In this document: piece after piece, positions 56,510-64,000 of the stretch | How positions within the stretch are numbered: the stretch's first letter is position 1 | How the letters are laid out: the number at the start of each line of letters is the position of its first letter | Source of the DNA: an uncultured Gammaproteobacteria bacterium | GTDB lineage: Bacteria > Pseudomonadota > Gammaproteobacteria > GCA-002705445 > GCA-002716945 | Length of the DNA stretch: 64,000 bases | Direction: 5' to 3' | Assembly: GCA_902632305.1 (NCBI GenBank) | Contig: CACPCG010000005.1 | Span: 18,482-82,481, forward strand | Translations under genes and position numbers: made by a program | Notes under the pieces: generated by a model | Seen by the model: the letters and a program-made list of their open reading frames with translations, nothing else | Databases searched by the model: none | What the model was told of the DNA's origin: nothing

Positions 56510-57022
56510 ATGGGATTATTTAATGTGTTCAAATCAATATTTGTTTATTCTATTTTACTCATGACAATGACGTCTTGTGCTGCAATTAATCAAATGATTA
56601 GTTCTGATGAGGATGGTTCCGTAGAAGTGAAAGAACTTAGCGCTAGTCAACGATTACAGATTTCATTACCACTTCCCGAGAACACAAAAATTGTTTCTGA
56701 TAAAACAATCATATTTGGAGAAGGTGCGCGATTTACTGGAGTGCTTAATTTAGTTCATGAAATCTCGCAAGATGACATCGTAGAATTCTATAGAGTTGAA
56801 ATGCGTGATGATGGTTGGTCTGAAATTGCGATAGTTAGAAGTGATTTTGTTTTAATGAATTTCGATAAAGAAGATAGATTCGCTACAATTAAGGTGAATA
56901 GGAAATTATTTGATAAATCATCATCAGAAGTCACTGTTGGAATGAAATCCGAGACCACGCTTAATCGTAGTTTGAATATGAAATCTCCAAAAGGCACTGA
57001 AGAACCTTTCTCTATTCAATAA
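56510..57022 (+). CDS. Putative lipoprotein downstream of soxA
   Basis: A 170-residue protein with a lipoprotein signal: VFKSIFVYSILLMTMTSC, with the lipobox TSC-A near residue 23. The mature part has a beta-alpha pattern (LPENTKIVSDKTIIFGEG, FYRVEMRDDGWSEIAI) and no recognised domain. I prefer ATG 56510 because it gives a proper signal peptide. An upstream frame from 56474 overlaps soxA. It is in line with the sox genes and ends by overlapping the convergent hydrolase gene by 11 bp. Function unknown. Confidence 0.7.
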   Translation: MGLFNVFKSIFVYSILLMTMTSCAAINQMISSDEDGSVEVKELSASQRLQISLPLPENTKIVSDKTIIFGEGARFTGVLNLVHEISQDDIVEFYRVEMRDDGWSEIAIVRSDFVLMNFDKEDRFATIKVNRKLFDKSSSEVTVGMKSETTLNRSLNMKSPKGTEEPFSIQ

Positions 57023-57881
57023 GTCCAGAAATAATATCTAGCACGTCATCTAAGTACAAATCTCTAAAAAAATGATCAGAACCCTCTATGGTATAAATCT
57101 GAATATTATCTTTATTGATGTCTGTTAATTTTTCTGCAGTTTCAGGAACATAAGTGTCCTCAGATGCAAGAAATATGTATGTAGGAATATCTATTGCTGA
57201 GAGCATAGACACTGTATCACGTCCCCCACTTAAATCATAATAACTGAGAAAACTTTCAACTTTTACTTCTTGTTTTTTGCATCCCAAAAAATCGGTAGTT
57301 ATATATGAACTTAAACTCATAGTCTTAAGTTCTTCAATATCTACACCACTAGAATTAATAAAACTATCTCTTATTTCATTGTAATCTTGAGATGAGGGAG
57401 CAAAAAGCATGATAGATTTAATAGAATAGTTGTTCTGTAACGGCATTATATGTTTATATACCGATAGAATATCTTGCCCGCCCATTGAATGACCTACTAA
57501 AATTATATTGTCATATCTTTCATTTGCATAACGCCACCATTCCATTACCTCCTTGATGTTGTTATCGTTGACATGAGAATGTTTGATATCACATGGCAAA
57601 AAATCATTATTTCTGCTACTGATTCCATATGATAGATTTGGAATCAATGAATCGATATTTAACCCAATGAAATTGTTTGCAATACCATTTACGATTTCCA
57701 TATTTCTATGTCCTCTCATGCCATGAAGAATAATAGCCACTGTATTGGAGCCATAATCATAATGGTGAGCATTTAAAGTCAAATTTGATGAATCTAAAGA
57801 TACATCTAAATGGATATTTTTAGGGTCAGAGTATAACCCTTGAGAAATAAAAAATATAAAAATAAATAATATTTTCTTCAT
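57012..57881 (-). CDS. Exported alpha/beta hydrolase
   Basis: A 289-residue protein with a signal peptide (KKILFIFIFFISQGLYS, cleavage near 19) and an alpha/beta-hydrolase fold: oxyanion region ILHGMRGHRN near 52-61, nucleophile Ser in GHSMGGQDI near 129-137, an acid in SEDTYVPE and final His in SDHFFRD. The substrate is unknown. It could be a periplasmic esterase or peptidase-like protein. It lies 10 nt after tRNA-Lys on the same strand and faces the sox-linked lipoprotein. Confidence 0.8.
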   Translation of the reverse strand: MKKILFIFIFFISQGLYSDPKNIHLDVSLDSSNLTLNAHHYDYGSNTVAIILHGMRGHRNMEIVNGIANNFIGLNIDSLIPNLSYGISSRNNDFLPCDIKHSHVNDNNIKEVMEWWRYANERYDNIILVGHSMGGQDILSVYKHIMPLQNNYSIKSIMLFAPSSQDYNEIRDSFINSSGVDIEELKTMSLSSYITTDFLGCKKQEVKVESFLSYYDLSGGRDTVSMLSAIDIPTYIFLASEDTYVPETAEKLTDINKDNIQIYTIEGSDHFFRDLYLDDVLDIISGLIE

Positions 57882-57891
57882 ATTTTAATAT

Positions 57892-57964
57892 TAGGGCGTA
57901 CAGGATTCGAACCTGTGACAAATGGCTTAAAAGGCCACTGCTCTACCAACTGAGCTAACGCCCC
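57892..57964 (-). tRNA. tRNA-Lys (TTT)
   Basis: 73 nt cloverleaf. The anticodon loop CTTTTAA reads TTT. The acceptor GGGGCGT/ACGCCCT begins with a G1-U72 wobble pair. The discriminator is A. CCA is not encoded. It stands 7 nt after the YeeE stop codon, so it is probably cut from the YeeE transcript. In pseudomonads a tRNA-Lys gene also lies near queC, as I recall. Confidence 0.95.
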
Positions 57965-57971
57965 AAGAACG

Positions 57972-59171
57972 TTAAATTTTATCTAATCTTCTTAGGCTAC
58001 TTGGTAACATTTTAAGATCTGCTAGCGACGCGCATAGTTGATCAAAAAATGAAGAACTATCATAGACCGCTTTATAATACTCTATTTTCATTGTTATGGA
58101 AGCACCTATTATGATTGATATCAATGTGACAAAAGACCCAAGAGCTAGTGTAGATATTCCCGTAACACCTTGTCCAATTGTGCAACCTAGCGATAAGACT
58201 CCTCCGACACCAATTAAAACCCCACCAATTAGGTGTCTATAGAAGTCGGTCCCAGAAGCAAACCACTCTACCCTAAAATTACTTGAAGAAATAGAGTAAA
58301 TAAATGATCCTACGATAACTGATAAAAGTGCCGAGACGCCAAAAGTAAGATAAAATGAATCTGCAAAATTACTAACAAATACCAGAGTCTCGCTCATAGG
58401 GTTGATAAAAGTAAATGATTGCACTCCTACTCCAGGTTGTGGATTATCCAAAAAGTTGTTGGATTCTATCCATTCATTTCCCATGCTACCACCTGTGAGT
58501 AACCACGCTAAAATAACAACTATACCTACTGTAAATCCTGACAGAATATTATCAAAATTTTTGAAATTACCCGATCTAAATATCAAAAACATCATTATAA
58601 GTGAAACACTTAATCCGAATCCAAGTTTAAAATAATCGCCACTTGAACTTAAAAATATAGAAGATGCTATGGTTGGTAAAGATTGATCTAAAAGCCCATA
58701 TTTAGCTAAATCTGGGCTTATTGGACGCATCCAACTGTGAAATACCACCCCATAAAAGTCAGTTCTTGTCATCAAGTAAGCCATGATTCCAGCAATGATC
58801 AGAACAAAAATTGATTTTATGTTACCACCACCAATTCTTATCAAAATTTTGTTACCGCACCCACTGGCGAATGTCATTCCTATTCCAAAAAGTAACCCAC
58901 CTATAATATATCGAGGCCAGAAAAAAACCGAATCTCGATATGGTATCCTCGAATCGGAAGTATTAAAAAAACCCTGATACTCCATTAATGTTACTCCAAG
59001 AATAGCGACAGATGCAGCAAGCATCCAAGACTTAAATCTTGAGGTATCTCCAATATTTACCCAATCTGAAACAGCTCCCATTGTACAAAAGTTAGTCTTA
59101 CTGACGACATAACCTAAGACTAAGCCAAGAAAAGATACATAAATCATTAAGTTTATTGGATTAAATTCCAT
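57972..59171 (-). CDS. YeeE/YedE (TsuA-like) sulfur-compound transporter
   Basis: Inner-membrane transporter of the YeeE/YedE family, whose studied member takes up thiosulfate by relaying it along cysteines. It has 399 residues with about nine or ten membrane segments in two pseudo-repeats. Cys29 (KTNFCTMGAVSDW), Cys105 (FASGCGNK) and Cys330 (SLGCTIGQGVTG) match the three conserved cysteines. GAGG stands 9 nt before ATG. Beside soxXYZA it may move thiosulfate or another reduced sulfur compound; this is inference. Confidence 0.87.
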   Translation of the reverse strand: MEFNPINLMIYVSFLGLVLGYVVSKTNFCTMGAVSDWVNIGDTSRFKSWMLAASVAILGVTLMEYQGFFNTSDSRIPYRDSVFFWPRYIIGGLLFGIGMTFASGCGNKILIRIGGGNIKSIFVLIIAGIMAYLMTRTDFYGVVFHSWMRPISPDLAKYGLLDQSLPTIASSIFLSSSGDYFKLGFGLSVSLIMMFLIFRSGNFKNFDNILSGFTVGIVVILAWLLTGGSMGNEWIESNNFLDNPQPGVGVQSFTFINPMSETLVFVSNFADSFYLTFGVSALLSVIVGSFIYSISSSNFRVEWFASGTDFYRHLIGGVLIGVGGVLSLGCTIGQGVTGISTLALGSFVTLISIIIGASITMKIEYYKAVYDSSSFFDQLCASLADLKMLPSSLRRLDKI

Positions 59172-59236
59172 AATATATTACCTCGTTTTGAATTCTTTAA
59201 TTATATTAGTAATTAGTAATATAAGCATGTTTTTTT

Positions 59237-59926
59237 TTATTTTTTATAAATAGTAGGGTCAGAAATCTTTGCGTCTCTAAAACCCTCTTTTCTGTAATGA
59301 CATGAATCACATTTTCCACATGCCTCTCCACTAAGAGATGGCTCATAACATGATAAGGTGAGTGAGTAATCAACATCTAATTTAATCCCCTCAGATATAA
59401 TCTCAGATTTTTTTAAGTGAATAAGTGGTGTGTGAATCTTTATACTTTTCCCCTCTACCCCTCTTTTTGTTCCAAGATTAATCGTTTCTTCGAACGATTT
59501 TATAAATTCCTCTCTACAATCAGGATAGCCAGAATAATCTATAGAATTCACTCCTATATAAATATCTTTAATATTATTCTTCTCTGCATAAGCAGCTGCT
59601 ATGGACAAGAATATAGTATTTCTAGCTGGGACATATGTTATTGGTATTCCTTTAGTAGTCTCGCTTTCTGGGACTTTTATACTATCATCTGTTAAGGCTG
59701 ATCCACCGATTTTTGCTAAATCAACATCGAATATTACATGGCATACATTTTTATATTTTTTAATGATTTTTTTACTTGCTTCAATTTCAAAATGATGTTT
59801 TTGTGAGTAATTCAGTGTAAGAGCAATTAAGTCCGAGCTATTCTTATCCGCAATTGCTAAAGTAGTTGTGGAGTCCAAACCTCCTGAGAAAAGCACTATA
59901 GCTGAGTTTTTACTTGCCACGCACAT
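59237..59926 (-). CDS. queC: 7-cyano-7-deazaguanine synthase QueC
   Basis: ATP-dependent enzyme making preQ0 for queuosine in tRNA. It has 229 residues: PP-loop FSGGLDSTTT (13-22) and zinc cysteines in LSCYEPSLSGEACGKCDSC near 194-212. It overlaps queE by 17 nt. GTG at 59920 is an alternative start with better spacing to the upstream G-run. Confidence 0.95.
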   Translation of the reverse strand: MCVASKNSAIVLFSGGLDSTTTLAIADKNSSDLIALTLNYSQKHHFEIEASKKIIKKYKNVCHVIFDVDLAKIGGSALTDDSIKVPESETTKGIPITYVPARNTIFLSIAAAYAEKNNIKDIYIGVNSIDYSGYPDCREEFIKSFEETINLGTKRGVEGKSIKIHTPLIHLKKSEIISEGIKLDVDYSLTLSCYEPSLSGEACGKCDSCHYRKEGFRDAKISDPTIYKK

Positions 59927-60536
59927 CCCCCCATATGTATTTATGAAATTGGAATTGAAGTCTCACAGGTAAATTGTCATCAAGTATTCTATTAGCTAGA
60001 TCTTCCAATGGCATTTCATCATAGCTAGGACTAAATAAAATATTACATTTCTCTAATAATTTATAATCATTAATATATTTTTTAGACCACTCGTAGTCAT
60101 CTAAATCACAGATAACAAATTTTATTTGATCAGTATTTTTAAGATAGTTATAATTTTCCTCCATATTGGAATCAGATTCGTTTGATTTTGGGGTCTTCAC
60201 ATCAAGAACTATTGTAACATTGGTGTTGACCTCTCTAATTGAGTAAGCATTACTCGTCTCAAGCGATACGTTATACTCATTAGCTATTAAATCTAAAAAA
60301 CTGATACAATTTGTCTGAGCTAGAGGCTCTCCACCTGTTACTGTGACAAATCTTGAGTTATAGTCTCTTACTACTTTAAGGATCTTATCAAAATCGTATT
60401 CTTTGCCATCTTTAAACGCATAATTAGTATCGCAATACGAACATCTCAATGGGCAACCTGATAATCGAATAAACGTTGTAGGCTCGCCAACTGATAAACT
60501 CTCACCCTGAATAGAATAGAATATCTCATTTATCAT
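59910..60536 (-). CDS. queE: 7-carboxy-7-deazaguanine synthase QueE
   Basis: Radical-SAM enzyme forming CDG in queuosine synthesis. From ATG 60536 it has 208 residues. The cluster motif Cys28-x3-Cys32-x2-Cys35 (GCPLRCSYCDT) follows the substrate segment FYSIQGES. It has the glycine block FVTVTGGEPL near 62-71. An upstream extension to 60575 overlaps ruvC. It is coupled to queC. queD and queF are not in the window. Confidence 0.94.
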   Translation of the reverse strand: MINEIFYSIQGESLSVGEPTTFIRLSGCPLRCSYCDTNYAFKDGKEYDFDKILKVVRDYNSRFVTVTGGEPLAQTNCISFLDLIANEYNVSLETSNAYSIREVNTNVTIVLDVKTPKSNESDSNMEENYNYLKNTDQIKFVICDLDDYEWSKKYINDYKLLEKCNILFSPSYDEMPLEDLANRILDDNLPVRLQFQFHKYIWGDVRGK

Positions 60537-60549
60537 CAAGGTTCTATTT

Positions 60550-61047
60550 TTAGACACTTTTAGCCTCCAGCTCACTATCTATTAATGTTTTGCCATGGCT
60601 GATTGCAACTGCAAGTGCGTCTGATGCATCAATCTCAAGCTCCCTTCTTAATCGAAGAATCTTTTTTACACACGATTTTACGACATCTTTATCAGATGCT
60701 CCACTATCAGTCACAAGCATTTTTACTCGTCTAGGTGAATATTCAAAAACTTCAAGTCCTTCTTTACTACAAGCACAAACCGCCGCACCTCTTGATTGAC
60801 CAAGTTTAATTGCAGTCGCTGCATTTACACTAAAAAAAACTGACTCTATTGCAACATGATTTGGTTTAAATTCTTTTATCACTCTCTCCGTCTCGATATT
60901 AATCCTAGCGAGTTTTTCAGTATATTTGTTTTTTAATCCTGTTTTTAAAATAGCGTGATAGAGATACTTTATTTTATTTCCATCTAGTTGAATTACGCCA
61001 TAACCTGTAATATTTGTTCCTGGGTCTATTCCAAGAATTTTGATCAT
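60550..61047 (-). CDS. ruvC: Holliday junction resolvase RuvC
   Basis: Endonuclease that resolves four-way junctions. It has 165 residues. Catalytic acids are visible in LGIDPGTNITGYG (Asp7), VAIESVFF (Glu near 66) and the final block SDALAVAISHG (Asp near 140). It overlaps yebC by 4 nt. ruvA and ruvB, which normally follow, are not here; queE follows instead. Confidence 0.95.
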   Translation of the reverse strand: MIKILGIDPGTNITGYGVIQLDGNKIKYLYHAILKTGLKNKYTEKLARINIETERVIKEFKPNHVAIESVFFSVNAATAIKLGQSRGAAVCACSKEGLEVFEYSPRRVKMLVTDSGASDKDVVKSCVKKILRLRRELEIDASDALAVAISHGKTLIDSELEAKSV

Positions 61048-61763
61048 GATACACCTACAGAAGTATTCATATACACACTTTGAACATCATCAAGGTCCTC
61101 TAACTTATTTAATAAATTTGTAGCTTTGTCTAGATTATCTCCTTCAACACTTATTGTGGTAGTTGGCTCCATTATAATTTCTTCATCAATTACGTTAATT
61201 TTATTATCTTCAAAATATTTTTTAATTGAGAAAAGTTCACTTGGCTCAGTAAAAATTATGCAGTTATTTGAATCATTCTCATAATCAATTAAATTTATAT
61301 TATCGATATGTTCAAAAAGTGTATCTTCTGATAAATCAATTACCTTCATAAAACCCATTTTTTTAAATAAGTGAGAGACAGAACCACTTGTTCCTAGACT
61401 ACCACCATGTTTTGTAAGAACATTTCTTACTTCTGATACTGTGCGGTTTTTATTATCTGTGAGACAGTTTATTACTATTGCAATACCGTTAGGACCATAC
61501 CCTTCGTAAGTTATCTCCTCAAAATTTTGATTGTCCTGGCCCGATGCTTTTTTTATAGCTCTCTCGAGAGTGTCTTTGGGCACATTTGCTGAATTTGCTT
61601 TTGAAATTGCCAGTCTAAGTCTAGAATTAGAGCTTACATCTGCTCCACCTAGTTTAGTAGCCACAGTTATTTCTCTAATAATCTTGGTAAATACTTTCCC
61701 TCTTTTATTATCCTGAGCTTTTTTTCGGTGTTGAATGTTTGCCCATTTACTGTGTCCTGCCAT
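61044..61763 (-). CDS. yebC: YebC/PmpR-family protein
   Basis: YebC-family protein, described as a transcription regulator (PmpR) and more recently as a factor easing ribosome stalls at proline runs. It has 239 residues. The N-terminus [23 protein letters not shown] is diagnostic, with ITYEGYGPNGIAIVINCLTDNKNRT near 83-107. It is coupled to nadA by a TAATG junction and to ruvC by a 4-nt overlap. Confidence 0.96.
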   Translation of the reverse strand: MAGHSKWANIQHRKKAQDNKRGKVFTKIIREITVATKLGGADVSSNSRLRLAISKANSANVPKDTLERAIKKASGQDNQNFEEITYEGYGPNGIAIVINCLTDNKNRTVSEVRNVLTKHGGSLGTSGSVSHLFKKMGFMKVIDLSEDTLFEHIDNINLIDYENDSNNCIIFTEPSELFSIKKYFEDNKINVIDEEIIMEPTTTISVEGDNLDKATNLLNKLEDLDDVQSVYMNTSVGVS

Positions 61764-62746
61764 TATGAAGCCTTATTAATAATATTTTTTTCTTTAAAAC
61801 TGACCATTCTAGATAGTGACTTCTTAGCATCACGGATAACATCATCAGGCAGAAAAACCTCATTATCTTTTTCATTAAAAACTTTTAGTAATTTATCTAT
61901 AGTATTAAGCTTCATCCATGGACATCTTGCACAACTAATACATGTAGCTCCTCTACCTGCAGTGGGTGCCTCTAGAAAAATTTTATTAGGAGATAGTTTT
62001 TTCATTTGATAAAAAATCCCTTTTTCCGTTGCTACAATAATGTACTTTTTTTTACTAGTTTTAGATGCTTCAATAAGTTTTGTGGTAGAGCCCACAACAT
62101 TTGCGAGACTTATAATACTTCTTGGTGATTCTGGGTGAACAAGGACATCACAGTCAGAATATTTAGTTATCATATCCTTTAACTCTGTGAATTTAAATTC
62201 TTCATGGACTACACATGACCCATCCCATAATTTCATGTCAGCACCTGTTTTGTCAATTACGTATTGACCCAAATATTTATCGGGTGCCCATATGAGCTTC
62301 TTGCCCATAGAAGTTAAATATTCTATCAGCGAGACAGCTATGCTTGATGTGACGACCCAATCTGCAATTGATTTCACTTTAGCGCTAGTGTTCGCATATA
62401 CAACTACCTCTCTATCTGGATGTTTCTGACAAAATCTTTTAAATTCATTGAACTCACAACCATCATCCAAAGAACAAGTTGCGTCGGAATCAATAGTAAG
62501 TATTCTTTTTTCAGGACTAAGAATCTTAGCTGTCTCTGCCATAAATTTTACACCCGCAACAATAAGCGTCGACTCCTTTTGTTGTTGGCCAAATCTTGCC
62601 ATCTCCAGACTATCGCTTACGAAACCTCCTGTATCTTCAGCTATTTTTTGAAGTATTTCATCAACATAATAATGTGCTATGATTTTTGCATCATTAACTC
62701 TCAGAATCTTAATAATCTCATTTAAGCTCTTTTGATAATCAGTCAT
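61763..62746 (-). CDS. nadA: Quinolinate synthase NadA
   Basis: 4Fe-4S enzyme condensing iminoaspartate (from NadB, encoded at 19981-21597) with DHAP to quinolinate. From ATG 62746 it has 327 residues. Typical segments are [24 protein letters not shown] (about 23-46), [12 protein letters not shown] near 63-74, and the late cysteine block [12 protein letters not shown] near 270-281. It overlaps aspS by 8 nt. The longer frame to 62812 lies inside aspS and is rejected. Its insertion between aspS and yebC is unusual. Confidence 0.95.
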   Translation of the reverse strand: MTDYQKSLNEIIKILRVNDAKIIAHYYVDEILQKIAEDTGGFVSDSLEMARFGQQQKESTLIVAGVKFMAETAKILSPEKRILTIDSDATCSLDDGCEFNEFKRFCQKHPDREVVVYANTSAKVKSIADWVVTSSIAVSLIEYLTSMGKKLIWAPDKYLGQYVIDKTGADMKLWDGSCVVHEEFKFTELKDMITKYSDCDVLVHPESPRSIISLANVVGSTTKLIEASKTSKKKYIIVATEKGIFYQMKKLSPNKIFLEAPTAGRGATCISCARCPWMKLNTIDKLLKVFNEKDNEVFLPDDVIRDAKKSLSRMVSFKEKNIINKAS

Positions 62747-64000
62747 TTTCAGCCTCATTTTTCTGTAATGATAATTCTGATAGTTGCTTATTATCAACTT
62801 CTGAAGGAGCATCTGTCATTAAACATGAAGAGGATTGGGTTTTTGGAAACGCAATCACATCTCTTATACTGTTTGATTTCGAGAGTAACATTGCTAACCT
62901 ATCTATTCCAAACGCAATACCTCCATGTGGCGGGCAACCATAAGATAAAGCATCAATAAAAAATCCAAATTTTTGATCAATTTCACTGTCAGATAGATTC
63001 AGTAACTTAAATATTTTACTTTGAATATTAGGATTATGGATTCTGATCGAACCACCACCAATCTCACTTCCATTTAAGACTAAATCATAAGCTCTCGATT
63101 GAACTGAGAATATATCACTTGAATCTAAATCTTCCTCGTTAATAGGCGCTGTGAAAGGATGATGGATAGATGTTGGATTATTGGTTCCCTCTATTCTCTC
63201 AAATAATGGATAATTATAAATCCAGAGAAACTTCCAAGAATCTTTGATTAATCCAAGTTTATCACCAAGTATTTTTATAATAGTGGACATGCTAGTATTA
63301 ACGACACTTTCTTTATCTGATGAGAAGAATATTAAATCTCCACTCTTTGCGTCTACTTTCTCTAGTATTTTTAAAATAACATTATTATTAAGAAATTTTT
63401 TGATAGGGCTAGATATTCCAATTTCTATGTCATCAACATTTTCACATTTTAGATAAGCTAAACCATTACCTCCGCAACTTTTGACTATAGTCGTCAAATC
63501 ATCAATAACTTTTCTTGTTAATGATATCCCGTTAGGAACTTTCAACGCTACAATTCTAGAATTCTGTTTCTGTGCCACATCAGAGAAAACCTTGAATTCA
63601 ACATTCTTAACTAAATCTTTTATATCTACAAGGTGCAAAGGGTTTCTCAAATCGGGTTTATCACACCCATACAAACTCATAGAATCTTGATAAGATATTT
63701 TTTCAAAAGTTATTTCATTCGTGTTGAATAAATCACTGAATATTTTTTTAAACATACTCTCTATAAGACTCTTGATTTCATCTTCTGTCGCAAACGCCAG
63801 CTCAACATCTAATTGAGTAAATTCCGGCTGTCTATCTGCTCTGAGATCCTCATCTCTAAAACATCTTGCAATTTGGAAATATTTTTCTATACCACCTATC
63901 ATGAGTGTTTGTTTGAATATTTGCGGTGATTGTGGTAACGCGAAGAAATGACCGGGATGGACTCTACTGGGCACTAGGTAATCTCTTGCTCCTTCTGGTG
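62739..64000 (-). CDS. aspS: Aspartyl-tRNA synthetase, 5'-truncated by window edge
   Basis: Class II synthetase for tRNA-Asp. Reading continues past the last base, so only the C-terminal part of about 419 residues is present. It starts inside the family block [16 protein letters not shown], then [12 protein letters not shown], motif 2 [18 protein letters not shown], the GAD insertion domain, and motif 3 [13 protein letters not shown] near the end. It is followed by nadA with an 8-nt overlap. The GTG at 63974 is internal. Confidence 0.96.
   Translation of the reverse strand, partial: PEGARDYLVPSRVHPGHFFALPQSPQIFKQTLMIGGIEKYFQIARCFRDEDLRADRQPEFTQLDVELAFATEDEIKSLIESMFKKIFSDLFNTNEITFEKISYQDSMSLYGCDKPDLRNPLHLVDIKDLVKNVEFKVFSDVAQKQNSRIVALKVPNGISLTRKVIDDLTTIVKSCGGNGLAYLKCENVDDIEIGISSPIKKFLNNNVILKILEKVDAKSGDLIFFSSDKESVVNTSMSTIIKILGDKLGLIKDSWKFLWIYNYPLFERIEGTNNPTSIHHPFTAPINEEDLDSSDIFSVQSRAYDLVLNGSEIGGGSIRIHNPNIQSKIFKLLNLSDSEIDQKFGFFIDALSYGCPPHGGIAFGIDRLAMLLSKSNSIRDVIAFPKTQSSSCLMTDAPSEVDNKQLSELSLQKNEAEND

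Overview
This is an AT-rich (roughly one third G+C by eye), very gene-dense stretch of a gammaproteobacterial chromosome. Intergenic gaps are tiny, neighbouring genes often overlap, and I see no rRNA, CRISPR array, prophage, insertion sequence or integrase. Several gene blocks follow Pseudomonas-type order: cysS / tRNA cluster / tig-clpP-clpX-lon-hupB-ppiD-fabI; rpoE-(anti-sigma)-degP-lepA-lepB-rnc-era-recO beside nadB; dnaX-ybaB-recR; surE-pcm-yqaA; trpS-scpA-scpB-rluB; ilvB-ilvN-ilvC-pssA-leuA; aspS-yebC-ruvC-queE-queC. With a soxXYZA cluster, TusA, a TauE-type exporter and a YeeE/YedE thiosulfate-type transporter, the picture suggests a streamlined, free-living or recently reduced sulfur-oxidising gammaproteobacterium, for example of the SUP05/GSO type. 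The lineage is an inference; the sox genes and the gene order are seen directly.

Layout. 1-9700: 3' part of fabI, ppiD, tRNA-Asp, tRNA-Val, hupB, lon, clpX, clpP, tig and two unknown small genes (protein quality control). 9700-10050: tRNA-Leu, -His, -Arg, -Pro. 10.1-12.8 kb: cysS, exported cyclophilin, lpxH. 12.8-19.9 kb: recO, era, rnc, lepB, lepA, degP, a short anti-sigma and rpoE. 20-26.2 kb: nadB, orn, a Ste24-like protease, phhB, recR, ybaB, dnaX. 26.2-29.5 kb: a compact operon of unknown purpose (bicupin, ferredoxin, unknown protein, DUF4399), then a copper chaperone and a TauE-like exporter. 29.5-34.5 kb: two tRNA-Ser genes, an MFS transporter, serS, ftsK. 34.6-38.4 kb: trxB, a 54-residue membrane protein, thrC, hom. 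38.5-46.3 kb: Mth938-like protein, yqaA, pcm, surE, Smr protein, rluB, moaB, scpBA, trpS, bolA, rimI, family-4 uracil-DNA glycosylase. 46.3-52 kb: branched-chain amino acid genes with pssA. 52-59.2 kb: sulfur region (tusA, bepA, soxXYZA, lipoprotein, hydrolase, tRNA-Lys, YeeE). 59.2 kb to the end: queC, queE, ruvC, yebC, nadA and the 3' part of aspS.

Points most worth a second look: (i) many genes lack a Shine-Dalgarno sequence and instead carry a -10-like hexamer 6-8 nt before the start codon, which suggests widespread leaderless mRNAs; (ii) a 19-codon leucine-rich ORF lies just upstream of leuA and looks like an attenuation-type leader; (iii) a 54-aa two-helix membrane protein is translationally coupled to thrC; (iv) a four-gene overlapping operon joins DUF4399, an unknown protein, a 2Fe-2S ferredoxin and a bicupin; (v) several conserved loci have collapsed, lacking rseB, ruvAB-tol-pal, lolA-rarA and nlpD-rpoS at their usual places. 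No intergenic stretch exceeds 300 bases.
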